Source of the DNA: Adiantum capillus-veneris
Lineage: Eukaryota > Streptophyta > Polypodiopsida > Polypodiales > Pteridaceae
Direction: 5' to 3'
Assembly: GCA_014529385.2 (NCBI GenBank)
Contig: CM043960.1
Location: 32,473,396 to 32,537,395 of the forward strand
DNA: 64,000 bases
The position numbers were made by a program, and so were the translations under genes. The first letter of the stretch is position 1. Every line of letters starts with the position of its first letter. This document shows positions 45,062-57,012 of this stretch, in pieces. The notes beneath the pieces were generated by a model. That model made no database searches, had not been told where the DNA came from, and saw only the letters and a list, made by a program, of their open reading frames with translations.

Positions 45062-45535
45062 CAAGCCCCTTTACACAAAGGACATAATGGACACATGTCA
45101 GCTCCCTAGGCCAATTGCCCACAAGGTGCACTCAAATCCTATTGGATGGCCATAGAGGTGGACTGATGAGAATTAGGCTAGAGTAAATCTAGTTTAATTC
45201 ATTTAAAACACTTGATAAAAGAACCAATAAGAATTAAGCTCTTTAGAAGACTATTGGACAGTCTCCCAAGGGATCCAATGAGCATTCAACAACCTAATGG
45301 CTTGCCTACATCCTATTGGCCAGAAGACAAGGGGTCCAATGAGAGTTTAGTTGCATTATTTAACTACCTAAAACTCTCACAAAAGGGGAAAGGGGGACAC
45401 ATGTCACAAGGCTATCACTTATGCTTCTCAATTATGATTGGCTAAGCTTTGCAGGGTCCAATGAGGTGCCAGCTAGAGTATTTTGCAAGAGGGGTCGACC
45501 AAGAGAGAGAGGGGGCTGATTTTGGCAAGGCATTA

Positions 45536-45593
<58 letters not shown>

Positions 45594-46104
45594 AATCTTA
45601 TGTGTGGAGCAAGAAGACTATCTCCTTCTCAAGCTTTAATGGAAAGCTCATCATCTAGTCCAAGCTTGTGAGAAGAGAGGCCTACACCAACAACTCTTGG
45701 ATTTGTGATGCAAATCCAACCAAGATCCAAGCTCCAATGCATGCTCATCTCCTCTACCATGCTAATTACTAAGCTATGCTAAGCTATTATGAGTGATTAT
45801 GTGAGGAGACATACTTCTTTCTCGTAAGAATACTCCTTCTTCCTCTCCATCTACTCTCATACCCAGCTAGCTCTCACCATCTTTGAAGGTGTGTGAGGTC
45901 TTGGGTCTGAGACCGTTTCCATCTTCATTGCATTAGCTAGTTATTGAAGGAACACAAAGGATTATATTGTAAAATTTCTCCCTTGATGGGGGAAACCTAT
46001 AATACAAAGCCTTTTGGAGGGGGGACCGGCTCCATGTAAATCCGGTCCTCAACTGTTGTCAACAACTTAATCTCTCTCTCTTTTGAAGTATTGTTCATGC
46101 CTAT
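44650..46104 (+). repeat. 5' LTR of D, first part
   Basis: It aligns with 62597-64000. The start TGTCATAATAAC of the 3' LTR reads TCTCATAATAAC here, at the edge of a CT array (44623-44652), so the second base is changed. It includes CA arrays at 45006-45059 and 45538-45587 and a cluster of CCAAT/ATTGG motifs at about 45100-45470. A block of about 46 bases after GAGACCGT (45913), present in the 3' LTR at about 63863-63910, is missing. The last five bases, CCTAT, are the E2 target site. Confidence 0.9.
46100..46104. repeat. Left target site duplication of E2
   Basis: CCTAT, matched exactly at 56852-56856. Confidence 0.95.
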
Positions 46105-46331
46105 TGTTGGAATTAGGGTTGCAGAGAAACACACACAGCTTGGAGAAGACGAAGGAAGATCAAGGCACACAATAGAGAGTGTGTTACTTAGTGTGCAATG
46201 GAAAGATAGATAGCCCTAGAGTGATGGCCGTATATACAATGCTCGGGGGAAAAAACCTCCTAAAGAGGGAAAAAATGCCCCGGCGGTCCTAGTGTGTTCA
46301 CACACATCACTACCACATGTATATGGTAACA
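46105..46331 (-). repeat. 3' LTR of E2 (227 bp)
   Basis: Plus strand TGTTGGAATT to GGTAACA. It is followed on the plus strand by the purine tract complement AATCCCCCCTGGAG (46332-46345). Confidence 0.95.
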
Positions 46332-46406
46332 AATCCCCCCTGGAGTGATGCGGTGAACGAGAGCTGGCACATGAGTAAAGGGAAGTGCCATGCCCTGAAG
46401 ACATGA

Positions 46407-46899
46407 TCAGTCCACAAAGGGGAGTAAGCCCAAAGCTTTGCAGAAAGCTTCAAGCTTCTCACAAGACAATGCCTTTGTGAAAAGATCTGCAAGGTTGTCC
46501 TGTGTTGGCACATAAGCCAAGCTGATCTCTCCTGCTGGGAGCCTCTCCCTGACATAGTGGTAATGCACCTCAATGTGCTTTGTGCAAGCATGAAAAACTA
46601 GGTTCCTCGCAACTGCCAATGCGCTCTGACTGTCAGTGTATATAGTGTTGGCAGTGTCCTGTCCAACACCCAAATCAACCATAAGGCGTCTGAGCCATAC
46701 ACACTCAACTGTAGCTGTGAAGACTGCCCTGTACTCAGCCTCACAACTCGAAGTGGCCACAGTAGGTTGCTTCTTTATCAACCATGATATACATGAACTG
46801 CCAAGCATGAAACAAAAACCACTTGTGGACACTCGCGTGTCAAAACAACCAGCCCAATCCGAGTCCGAAAAAGCATGTAAGTCTGGCGGCAATGATCCC
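46407..46899 (-). pseudogene. RNase H of E2
   Basis: It carries DLHAFSDSDWAGCFDTRVST, CEAEYRAV, TDSQSALAVARN and QDNLADLFTKALS, ending LLPFVD 75 bases before the LTR. It is out of frame with RT: a run of seven C near 46896 (four in E1) marks the frameshift. Confidence 0.9.
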
Positions 46900-48341
46900 C
46901 CCCTTGGGATAAAACAAGCCAAGATGTAAAGTGCCACTAAGGTAGCGGAAAATTCTCTTGACAGCCTGCCAATGCTTAGACCATGGGCTATGCATAAATC
47001 TGCTGACCTGTGAGACTGCAAACTGAATATCTGGCCTCGTGTTGCATACATAAATGAGGCAACCAACAGCATTTTGGTAAAGAGTGACATCAGCAGGATC
47101 ACCAGCATCATGTAGACTCAACTTCAAACCTGTTTCCATGGGAGTGGCAATAGGTTTGCAATCCTCAAGTCCAAACTTACATAGCAATGTCTCTATGTAA
47201 CTTTTCTGACACAAGGCAATACCACCATCACACTGCTTAAACTGTATACCCAAATAATGATGCAACAGCCCCAAATCTTTCGTCTTGAAAGTAGCATTCA
47301 AATCAGCCTTAAATTCAGCAATATGTCTCTCATTTGGTCCAGTGATCAACAAATCATCAACATAAAGAACCACGATGAGAAATACATCACCCTCACGCTT
47401 TACATACAATGTGCTTTCTGTTGGACTGTTACGACAGCCTTGTTTGACCAAATGAGTGTCAGCTTTCTCATACCAAGCACGAGGAGATTGCTTCAACCCA
47501 TACAAAGCCTTGTTACATTTTCACACTTTGTCCTCTTGTCCTTTTATGACAAAACCGCGAGGCTGCGTTACATAAACTTCCTCAAATATGTCACCATTCA
47601 AGAAAGTAGTAACAATGTCTGATTGATGTACATCCCAACCAAAATGAGCTGCCAATGCACATAGAAAAGGTACAGTAGTCATACGACAAGTGGGAGCAAA
47701 CGTCTCTTCATAATCTATGCCTTTTTGCTGTGCATAACCCTTTGCAACAAGTCGAGCCTTATGGCGATCGATCTCACCATCCGGCTTGCGTTTCAACTTG
47801 TAAACCCACTTCGTACCAATGGCCTTTTTGCCAGGAGGCAAATCACATAAAGTCCATGTGTGATTTTCTATAAGTGCATCATATTCTGATTGCATGGCAG
47901 CCATCCAATTTTCTGAATTTTGTGCTTCATCAAAAGTGAGAGGCTCCTCAACATCATGTAAGCTAGACACAGCCAAAGCATAACGATCTGATGCATGGTG
48001 AGAGCCTGAACGAGTACGACTAGACAAAGGTGCATCCAATTTACTGTCACGCAAAGTGTGCACCAGCCATTTTGGCATACCTCTAGCTTGCTCATTTTCA
48101 GCCCTTTCCTCATCAAGTACGTCATGTACATCTGCAACAGTAATAGGCTGTTGTAAAACATTTTCAGAAACCCCCATAGGCTGTACATTTGCCTCATTGG
48201 AACTTACATTCGTATTTCCACCATTGAAAAGAGGCAACAAAGTGTCATAAATGTCCTGTGAGCTTACATTACTGTCTCTAGTACATGACAACAAGGGCTG
48301 AACAGAATCTTCCACAAACACTACATCCCGAGAAACCAGAA
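46900..48341 (-). pseudogene. Reverse transcriptase and integrase tail of E2
   Basis: 48321-47521 carries the linker (QDIYDTLLPLFNGG) and the RT start GTKWVYKLKRKPDGEIDRHK through DIVTTFLNGDIFEEVYV. An in-frame TGA near 47521 separates it from 47505 onward with KALYGLKQSPRAWYEKAD, catalytic YVDDLLI and LLHHYLGIQF. Most RT residues look normal. The upstream part is cut off by F at 48342. Confidence 0.9.
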
Positions 48342-48526
48342 CATTAGGAAAAATATGAACCCTCTAAGGGTCCTTTGGGATTAAGGTTAATTAGAGGCCA
48401 GACAATAGGAAGAGGGTGGTGGACACACTCTATACCCTCAAAAAAGTAGGGGGACAAAGTAGCCTTACACCTCTTAATGGCCTCTTACCTAGTGAGAAGG
48501 TAAGGGAGGTGGCTAGGGGAAAGGGA

Positions 48527-48548
48527 GGGGGGGGGGGGGGGGGGGGGG
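48527..48548. repeat. Poly(G) run of 22 bases in F
   Basis: Unbroken G tract near the left end of F. A second run of 19 G lies at 51135-51153. Confidence 0.95.
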
Positions 48549-49068
48549 ACCACTTTGACCTTTTTTCCCCCACTTTTTGGCCCGGATTTAAAAATACACT
48601 AAAAATTTCAAATTTTTAAAAAATTTCAAATTTCAAGTTTTCCCTCCTTAAAAGGTCCCCTAACCTATTTCATGGTCAAAAAAGTATTTTTGACCTCCAA
48701 ACGTAAAAAAACGTGCACTAAAAAATTTCAAAAAATTAAAAATTTCCAAAAAAATTCAAAACATCATTTTCCACCCTCCAAAGTCTTTCCAAACCTATTC
48801 TATAGCTAAAAAGTGTTTTTCTCTCTCTACAAACCCTTTTCCAAGCTCTCCATGGTTGCAACAACCACATGCACCCCCTATAGTCCAACATTATCTCTCT
48901 ACTAGCTTTCTCCCATCTCCATTGTAGCACCAAGCAAGCTTCTCCCCCATCTCTTCCCTTTGCCCACCACATAGTTCCACACCAAGCTAGCTCTTCTCCC
49001 TTCTCTCACCTCCATTACAGCATGAAACAAGATTCTCCTCCTTCTACTTTCATTCACTCGCAGTACAT

Positions 49069-49720
49069 GGAAACCTCTACTCCCGAAGGTGGAAAAAGCA
49101 TCAACTCACATGACTTGCATACCACAAGAACAGGAGGTGTGAATAGTGCATGGGCATTGCAAGGATTCATCTCCAACATAAAGATAGAATGGTGAGAAAA
49201 CTACCCTTGTAGCTTACATTCAGAGCTTAAGATCATCTCCATCTTTAAGTTTATCATGCTGGAGGGAATTAACCTCTTTATGGCTTTCAATGTTTAGGCT
49301 TCACACCTCATAACATTGGGTGGTGCTATTTTGTTGATGGCTTTGGTGCGCCATCTATAGTTTTATAGCATGTGATTGAGTCTCACAATGTAAGTAAGTT
49401 GTGTTATCTATGGAGAGTCATCAAAGATTTTTCTTATAATTTATTCTTTGTATAGTTGTCATTAGATTATTAGAATGATATCATTTTGTACTTTATAACT
49501 TTGTGCTCACATAATCTGTTGTTTACTTACAGAGTCAACTTGTTTTGGGAGGACATGAGCAAGCAACCATGTGCATAGATGGAAATCACCCTATTTTTGT
49601 TCCGTGAGGAACCTTTCACTATAGTGTTAAAAGATTTTGATAAGAATAGTAGGATTTTTGTAGAATATTGAACCAATAGGTACTCTCTAGGAGCTCTTAG
49701 AAAAGCCATCCCTATAGTAC
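49069..49720 (+). pseudogene. Possible spliced passenger or element gene in F
   Basis: After a pyrimidine-rich leader (48830-49060), an ATG at 49069 opens METSTPEGGKSINSHDLHTT to IKIEW, with GTGAGAA nearby as a possible 5' splice site. At 49518-49533 GTTTACTTACAG is a good 3' splice site, followed by VNLFWEDMSKQP and a second short open stretch with FREEPFTIVLKDFDKNS near 49600. The frame breaks occur at stops. I do not recognise the protein; it may be a captured gene fragment or decayed element gene. Confidence 0.25.
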
Positions 49721-50934
49721 TACTATCTTCCCTAGTGTCATAGACACACAAATACTCGTGTATATGAATCTCTAGATGAGAAAGACAAATACTCGTAAGA
49801 GAAGCCTAACAGCAACAACATTGTCTTCATTTGTAATTATTTTTATGAGGCTGGATTCCTCTATAAATGCAATATAAATATTTCTTTTTGTTAAATGGTG
49901 TCGCACTGAGTGAGAGTATTTAATTTAGATTACTGGAGTTTCATACAGATTTGAGAAATATTGTTGATTTTTATGGATATTCTGATTTGCCTGTAAGATG
50001 TTTGAAGTTTCAAGTCTTAATCATTCCACCATGAAGAAATTCATGCAATATTTTGATTTCAGTGTAATCACTAATGGTTATTCTTATTAAGTGGATCATA
50101 ACCTCTGTCAAGATGTCCTCATTTGGGGATGTTGAATATATATCAATAGTAACATTTCAAAAGTTGAGAAAGCTAAATTTTTGCTTTTCAAAATGTTATT
50201 GTTTCCATACTATGCCTATGCCAAGCTTGACTTAGAGAAATGACAACTTGAGATGGAGGTGTAGATATATAGGGGTGACTTATTATTGATTCTTGTTTCA
50301 TCATATATATTATAAAGCCTTTGAGTTTCCACCTTTTTGAGTAGTGTTGAGAAGTTTTTGGTATCAAACCTTCTTAAATATCTCTATTCGTTCGCTATTG
50401 GTAGCTATTTATTTGGTATTGCTAAAGATCATATCAATAGCTATCACCTTGTGAACTTAATTGTTGAATTGCGGATTTGATTTTTACTATGTAGCTCATT
50501 TGGATAGAGAAAGTGTAAATATAAATTATAGATACATGCATTGTTAACATAGAAGATATGTATCACTCGAACCTATATAACTGCTAATCAAGAAACCTTT
50601 GGTTGGATACTATAACAATAGGGGTCACATGTGGTTTTAAATACCAAAGAAATGGCTTAACCAAAACATTCCCAAGAACACGAGGTGAACACAAGGCTCC
50701 TTGTTTGGTTGATTTCTAGTGCTAAATGTTCTGAGTGCACAAAATTTGTGAGGCCTTTGACCTTGGGAGTTCACTAAAGTATATGTAACATAGCACATGT
50801 GTTCAACAGAAGGGAATTTATATTCTTGTAAAGTTATAGAAACATGTGTAGGTAAGGCCTATAAGGGCTACTTTCAATCCATTGTGGTGAACGCACATAG
50901 TGAATACTCTAGACATCAAACACTACAACTCTAT

Positions 50935-51575
50935 CTCATGGCCATAAATTAAAACAAAGCCCCTATTTGTCATTTTGAAGCCCCAGGGACCCTCAACAAG
51001 AGGGACCACAACGGCACGTAGAATGCCCATCCAGGCACAAATAGGGACCAAGATATTTCCAAGAACAGGGGATGGACACAAGGAAGTAAAAAATGGTTGA
51101 TAAGTATGATACAAGGTTTAGGTATGTGCCATTTGGGGGGGGGGGGGGGGGGGAGGGGTTGCTATGAACACATTAAACTGCCCAGTTCTATCTCATGGCC
51201 ATGCATTAAAAAAATCTTGTACTTGTCATTTTAGGGCCCCAGGGACCCTCAACAAGAGGGGCCACAAGGGTGCGCAAACTGGCCATCCAAAAACAAGAGG
51301 GGCCACAAGGGCGCGCAAACTGGCCATCCAAAATTTTTGGATGGCCAGTTTGCGCGCCCTTGTGGCCCCTCTTGTTGAGGGTCCCTGGGGCCCTAAAATT
51401 TTTGGATGGCCAATTTGCACGCCCTTGTGGCCCCTCATGTTGAGGGTCCCTGGGGCCCTAAAATTTTTGGATGGCCAATTTGCACGCCCTTGTGGCCCCT
51501 CATGTTGAGGGTCCCTGGGGCCCTAAAATGACAAGTACAAGATTTTTTTAATGCATGGCCATAATTCAAGTGGTT
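50935..51575. repeat. Inverted and tandem repeat array in F
   Basis: A unit of about 80-90 bases containing CCCCAGGGACCCTCAACA, GGCCACAAGGGCGCGC and TGGCCATCCAAAA is repeated. Partial unit near 50980; units on one strand at 51236-51334; then, after a centre of symmetry near 51338, three units in reverse complement to 51528. The outer edges ATTTTAGGGCCCC and GTACTTGTCATTTT also mirror each other (51215-51245 and 51515-51545). Confidence 0.85.
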
Positions 51576-51589
51576 AGTTTTTTTTTAAA

Positions 51590-53140
51590 AAAAAAATTTA
51601 AGTGTTGAACTTTTAGGCTGTTTTCAAGAGCTTCTAGTGTTCAATTGGCTCCGAATCTGTCTGGGCTTGTCTCACATAAATTTGTTCATCTCGTCGCGCT
51701 CTTCGACCATCGTGTGATGCAAAAAAATCATATCCTACTCCGATTTTCCAAAAATCAACGTGCAAGTTGGCAATTTCTTAAAAAATGATGTAAAACAGAC
51801 ATTTCTTACTTTTTCCTTAATCTACGGGCTCGAACGGGCATTAAAACCATGGAATCTGAAAATACTCAGAGAACCAATGTTTTTTATTGTGTTAAGGACT
51901 GCATTTCCTACATACAAAAATTTCTCAGAATCTCACCCTTAACACCTTCAAAAGTGGCTTCCAAGGAGTACCCTCGATCAAAAATTGAAACTGAAGGAAA
52001 ACAATCAGAATGAACTCCTATACTGTGTACAAACTTTAAAATAACCAAAATTTCCTTTTAAAAAAAGTTATTGCTAAAAATTTGAAAATAGACCACCCTT
52101 AGACTTCCCACAATGATAGAAATCAAAGGGTTCAAGGAGAGGTCTGGTGTCAGAAGTGCATGGTAGGAATCTAATCGAGGCTTATTCCGTCAAGATCTCT
52201 TATACTTTATTATGTCTTCTCATGTACAATCTTACCAAACAAAAACAAACTTACACTTTAAATGACTACAAATTTTATTTAACTTATCAAACAATCTAAA
52301 ATATGGTAGACCTAGAGTGCTCTTACACATCAACAAACAAAAAAGTCCAAATTTCTTCTCATTAACTTTGATAAACATACATCTGTGAACAACTTCCAAG
52401 GAGTAGTGCGGTCATAGTTCTTACATCCATTCCATGACATGGTATGCTCCTGGGGTGACCTATCACATAAAAATATCTTTGGTAGGAGTGCCCTCATGTT
52501 AGGAAAGGGTGTGTTGCTGCTGATGAAAAGTTTTTTCATTGTCCTACTAGGGATCTCTCCATGTTAGCATAATGATTTTTGGTGTAGTGGGAGCCACATT
52601 GCCGCTGAGGAGAGCTTTGTGCCACCGTAAAAGCTTCATGTTATGCCAGTTCCTTGAGCCATTCTTGTAAACAACGCCACTCAACTAGCATAGCAAGAGG
52701 TCACCTTGTAACAAAAACATGTATGAATTCAACATTTGCAAGCTATATAATGAAGACACTTATTAAGTATATGTTGTACAAATTTGCAAGTATTTCTATC
52801 TAACTGGGAATAAACAATACAAAAATATACATTAGGATGAGATTACCACCCCTAATAAGCATGGATTTGAAGCACCTACCTGCAAGATGTAACAAAGAAG
52901 ACTGTTTTAGAGGAAAAGTGGTGACACTTGGCCTCTCTAACCTGCAGCCTTTCACTATTTGTGCATAAAAGTAACCTTTGTGCCAAGCACAACAAAACAA
53001 GTAGAGGCAACACCTTAGACTTCAAAGTTTATGATAAGAAGAACACAATCAAAAGTAAGAAGTATATTGTTACCTTGAATAAAGGGGTGTTTTATTCAAA
53101 TATGTGATGGTATTAGCAAGATATTGAAGAATCGTCAACA
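51590..53140. other. F interior without recognised gene
   Basis: AT-rich sequence. Minus-strand ORFs at 52539-52330 and 53000-52800 are open and of normal composition (for example FLCDRSPQEHTMSWNGCKNY), but I cannot assign them. They could be parts of an element-encoded protein. Confidence 0.35.
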
Positions 53141-53279
53141 TTCATCTCACCGATGGTACGACGTTCCTGGGATGACCTCTGCTCACCCTCACGTGCTGCC
53201 TTCGGTGCAAACGTTGCGAACAAGCAAATATGTATGCATACGATTTGTGATGTCCTTGAGCACCATGGTAGTTGTTGCA

Positions 53280-53336
53280 TGAGGAAGCTAAGGATGAAAA
53301 GAGAGGGGGAAGGGAGAGAGAGGAAAAGGGGTGGGG

Positions 53337-53405
<69 letters not shown>

Positions 53406-53570
53406 GAAGGAGGAGAGAAGGGGGCAGGGAGGGAGAGGGAGGAACATGGGAGGAGAGAAGGGGATAGTGGGGGAGAGGGAGAGAGGGGAGGAGAAGGAGA
53501 GAAGGGGGCAGGGAGGGAGAGGAGAGGGAGAAAGGAGGGAGGAGGAAGAGAGAAGAAAGGTTTTTTTTTT
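53280..53570. repeat. GA microsatellite and purine-rich tract in F
   Basis: (GA)n at about 53340-53401, followed by about 165 bases of almost pure purine (AGGGAGG-like units). The Glu/Arg/Gly-rich ORFs here are not genes. Confidence 0.9.
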
Positions 53571-53914
53571 TTAAATTGGACTTTTAGTGCTTGTAAGTTT
53601 AAAATAAGGTCAAAAAATACTTTTTTGATATGGATATATATTGGGGGGGAGTTTTAAGTCAAAAATAAGTAAAACTAACTGTTTTTGATGATGTGGCCAC
53701 ACCTCTTTACTCCCTTCACTTTCAAAAAGCTAGAGAGAGAAGGTGACCTCCTAGGTCCACATCCTACATGTGTCTAAAAAAAAGGCTAGAAAAGTCTACT
53801 AAAAACTAGCTTCTTGAATGCCCTTGTCCCCTTAACCCTACACACCATTAGCCTTAATCCCTAAAAATTAGGATTCCTTACAAGGCCCATGCAAGGTTCA
53901 TATTTCTCCTAATG

Positions 53915-56262
53915 ATACGTTTTGTTTGCGGATGATACAACCTGTAACCTTTGCTTTCAGCACTATAACCAACAAAAATACATTTGACAGCCTTATCATC
54001 CAATTTTCTGCGCTGCACTTGTGGCACCAAAGCATATTCCAAACAGCCAAAAACACGCATGTGCTCAATAGAAGGTTTTCTATCATGCCATGCTTCATAT
54101 GGAGTAATAGACTGCAAAGCTTTCGTAGGACACCTGTTAAGTACATAAGTGGCACACATAATGGCCTCAAGCCAAAAAGAATGCGGCAAAGCTTGACTTT
54201 TGACCATACATCGTGCCATTTTCGTCAGTGACCTGTTTTTCCTCTCAGCAACACCATTTTGCTGAGGTGTATAAGGCACTGTACATTGGTGTTTTATCCC
54301 ACGACTAGCAAAAAATGCATTAAATTCATGAGACATGTACTCCCCCCCTCGATCGGAACGGAGGGTGCCCATAGTACATTTCGAGACATTTTCAGCCATA
54401 GCCAGAAATTGTTTGAAGCACATAAAAACTTTGGACTTCGCTTTAAGCGGAAATACCCATGCATGCCTGGAGTAGTCATCAATGAAAGTCACGAAGTACA
54501 GGTAATTGCCCAAGGACGGAGTTTGCATGGGCCCACAAACATCACTATGCACAAGCTGCAACCTGCATGTGGCCCGAACTGAACCATCCTTTGGAAATTT
54601 AGAACGCTGCATCTTACCCAAAATACAGCCTTCACAAACATGTTTGATAGGTGCTTCAAGAGGTGGCAAAGAAGCAACCATATCAGATTTCTGCAAACGC
54701 AGCAAACTGGCAAAATTCAGATGACCAAAACGTGCATGCCAAAGTTTTGCATCTGAAATAGCCCTTGAATCTGCAACAGCATTTGCAAAATTTTGTCCAC
54801 ACTTGTCATACAAAGTGAGCTTATACAGCCCACGGCACAAAAGGCCAGATGCAACAATTTCATCACCAAAACTGAGATCATGAACTGTACATCTGTCATC
54901 CACAAATTTGACTAAAAGTCCAAGTCTAGCAAGTGCGGATACAGACAAGAGATTCTTCTTGATCCCAGGTACATAAAGTGCATCAACAAGTGTGAAGGAA
55001 CTGCCATTAGCAGCAATGAGCACAATCTTCCCAACTCCCTGAACTGGATAAGTGGCGTTGTTGGCACAAGTGACTGAATTCCCATGAGGGACAGACTCAA
55101 GAGAGGTAAACAATTCACGATGTGAGGTAATGTGCTTTGTAGCACCACTGTCAAAATACCACACATGTGAATCTGCAGCAACGACTGATAGGCATGCATC
55201 ATGGACAACAGGATTGTAAGTGCACTCTGCGCTAAAAGCCCATTCTGCATCAACATCAGCAACACAGTCTCCTTTCACAGAAGACTCAACAATGGCTGCA
55301 TTTGTAGTGGAACCAGCTTTTGCAGTGGAACCACCCTCTTTCTTCTTAGCCTCTTTGGCCTTCAACTTAGGACACGACTTGATCAAGTGATCATTGGCTT
55401 TACAATAATGGCAACACATCTTCTTTTTTCCCTTATCACCAGAATTGCCAGACGAAGTACTGCCAGCAGAAGCATTAGGAACATAATTTTTGCCACTCAC
55501 AGCAGAACCATAAGAAGTGGCTGCATTGCTGTTACCACCCTTTCTTTGAGAAGCAATAAAATCTTGTTCAACTGCACGCTGCCTAGTCCTGTTTTTTCTG
55601 GAAAGTGACTCTTGCAACAGCAATGTACATAATGCATCAAACGTGACAACTTCAAGATTTCCTTGGGTCATCAGTCTCCAAGTACTAGCAAAAGTCTGGT
55701 AGGAATCTGGTAAGGCATCGAGAACAGTCTGCACAAGGGAACTGTCTGAAATGACTTCACCTGCAGAAATAAGCTGCTCATTGATATCCTTGACACTAGC
55801 AAGGAAAGTGTCCATATCATCTTCCTCATGCATAATCTTCGACTCCAGCTCTTTACACAGCAAAGCAATTTTAGCCTCATTGCGGCTTGCATAAAGACCT
55901 GCTAAAATATCCCAAGCCTGTTTTGCAGATTTTGTTGAACGGATGTGAGGAACAATGGTGCGCTTCATAGACAACGCAATCAATGCATGAGCCTGCGCAT
56001 CCTTAACATCCCAACGAGCTTGTTCTGCCGTAGGCAAAACAACTCTAACAGCTGCAATCCTTGCAGCAAGACCTGCAACATCCTCAACATCGCCTACATC
56101 CTCAGAACCAGGACGTACATCAATGCCCTGCACAATGTTCCAGACACCCTTTGACACAAGAACATGTTGCATCATATAAGCCCACATAGGGTAGTTGTCC
56201 CCATCCAACCTATCCTCAGCAGCAAACATCTTGAACACATCTGTGTTGTTGTTGTCAGCCAT
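53915..56262 (-). pseudogene. Gag-protease-integrase of E2, open to insertion F
   Basis: The start MADNNNTDVFKMF is at 56262. Gag covers roughly the first 270 residues; the CCHC knuckle CHYCKANDHLIKSC follows near residue 285; the protease site is WYFDSGATKHITS; then the GAG-pre-integrase LWHARFGHLNFASL with the zinc residues; then the integrase core with HSDVCGPM, RSDRGGEYMS and NGVAERKNR, all catalytic acids present. The frame stays open until F at 53914, where it reads into F and stops. This is the best-preserved coding region of the window. Confidence 0.93.
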
Positions 56263-56607
56263 GGTAAATGCTGCACCTGATGTGAAAACTGCCCGAAAAT
56301 AGGAGAAACGGAGCGGGAACAACCTGTGCTATATAGCACAAACCGTAGAAGACTATAAGGCACCTGTTATGTAGAAAACGGCACAAACAGAAATTCTGCA
56401 CAAAATGACGAAATAGCTTGTGCAGTACTGCCTGTAGTGGAAACGGAGGCCGAAATGAGCCCAAATCAAAATTCTGAGTAGACCAAGCTCTCCGAGCTAT
56501 CCCAAAATATTTGTCGACCTGCGAATGCTCGCCAAATCTCACTGAAATCGGAGAAAGTGAGCAAGCGTGTGCTGGAGCAGCTGGCGACCAAGCCCGGGAG
56601 GACGTGA

Positions 56608-56623
56608 CCTGCTTTGATACCAA
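56608..56623 (-). promoter_or_regulatory. Primer binding site of E2
   Basis: The minus strand TTGGTATCAAAGCAGG follows the 5' LTR, close to the tRNA-iMet type site. Confidence 0.85.
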
Positions 56624-56624
56624 T

Positions 56625-56851
56625 TGTTGGAATTAGGGTTGCAAAGAAACACACACACCTTGGAGAAGATGAAGGAAGCTCAAGGCACACAATAGAGAGT
56701 GTGTTACTTAGTGTGCAATGGAAAGATAGATAGCCCTAGAGTGATGGGTGTATATACAATGCTCGTGGGAAAAAACCTCCTAAAGAGGGAAAAAATGCCC
56801 CGGCGGTCCTAGTGTGTTCACACACATCACTACCACATGTATATGGTAACA
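56625..56851 (-). repeat. 5' LTR of E2 (227 bp)
   Basis: Plus strand TGTTGGAATT to GGTAACA, nearly identical to 46105-46331. The leader between it and gag is about 360 bases and contains no gene. Confidence 0.95.
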
Positions 56852-56997
56852 CCTATCTAGCTAGGTGTTATGATTTTTGTTGCTCTCTCCATCCAAGCAC
56901 TCTTGCTATGCTCATTAGGAATCTATTCTAATGAAATGCTCACTATGTTTATGCTATTTTCCGCTACACACAAGTTACTAGGCCTTTAAATGTTACA
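56852..56997 (+). repeat. 5' LTR of D, second part, beginning with the E2 duplication
   Basis: CCTAT (56852-56856) is the right target duplication. The remaining LTR ends TGTTACA, as in C at 16981. Confidence 0.88.
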
Positions 56998-57012
56998 TTG
57001 GTATCAGGGCAC
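56998..57012 (+). promoter_or_regulatory. Primer binding site of D
   Basis: TTGGTATCAGGGCACAC follows the LTR end directly. TGGTATCAGGGC differs at one position from the common iMet-type TGGTATCAGAGC. Confidence 0.88.

Larger units (their letters stand above)
48342..53914. mobile_element. TIR-bounded insertion F (about 5.6 kb) of unknown superfamily
   Basis: The insert interrupts the E2 polyprotein at the place equivalent to 21014-21030 of E1. The left end is CATTAGGAAAAATATGAACC; the right end is its reverse complement with one mismatch. Both ends then carry GGGATTAAGG about 12-30 bases further in. Comparison with E1 suggests no target duplication or only one base if the ends start at CATTAGG; a TA duplication is possible if the ends start at GGA. 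No transposase recognised. Inside are poly(G) runs, an inverted-repeat array, a GA array and possible exons. Confidence 0.75.
46105..56851 (-). mobile_element. Ty1/copia retrotransposon E2, contains insertion F
   Basis: It is the same family as E1, with perfect 5-bp target duplication CCTAT and two 227-bp LTRs that I count as differing at about 7 positions. Removing F (48342-53914) leaves about 5.2 kb, the size of E1. The gag-protease-integrase ORF is open for 814 codons. E2 sits in the 5' LTR of D. Confidence 0.95.

Noticed and set aside
53153-53657. Several 100-residue Glu/Arg/Gly-rich ORFs in F
   Set aside because: Product of the GA array and purine-rich tract.
48342-53914. F as a PIF/Harbinger or Tc1/mariner element
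   Set aside because: TTA on the left versus TAA on the right is not a direct duplication, and a TA duplication requires nine extra bases compared with E1; no matching transposase seen. Left unassigned.
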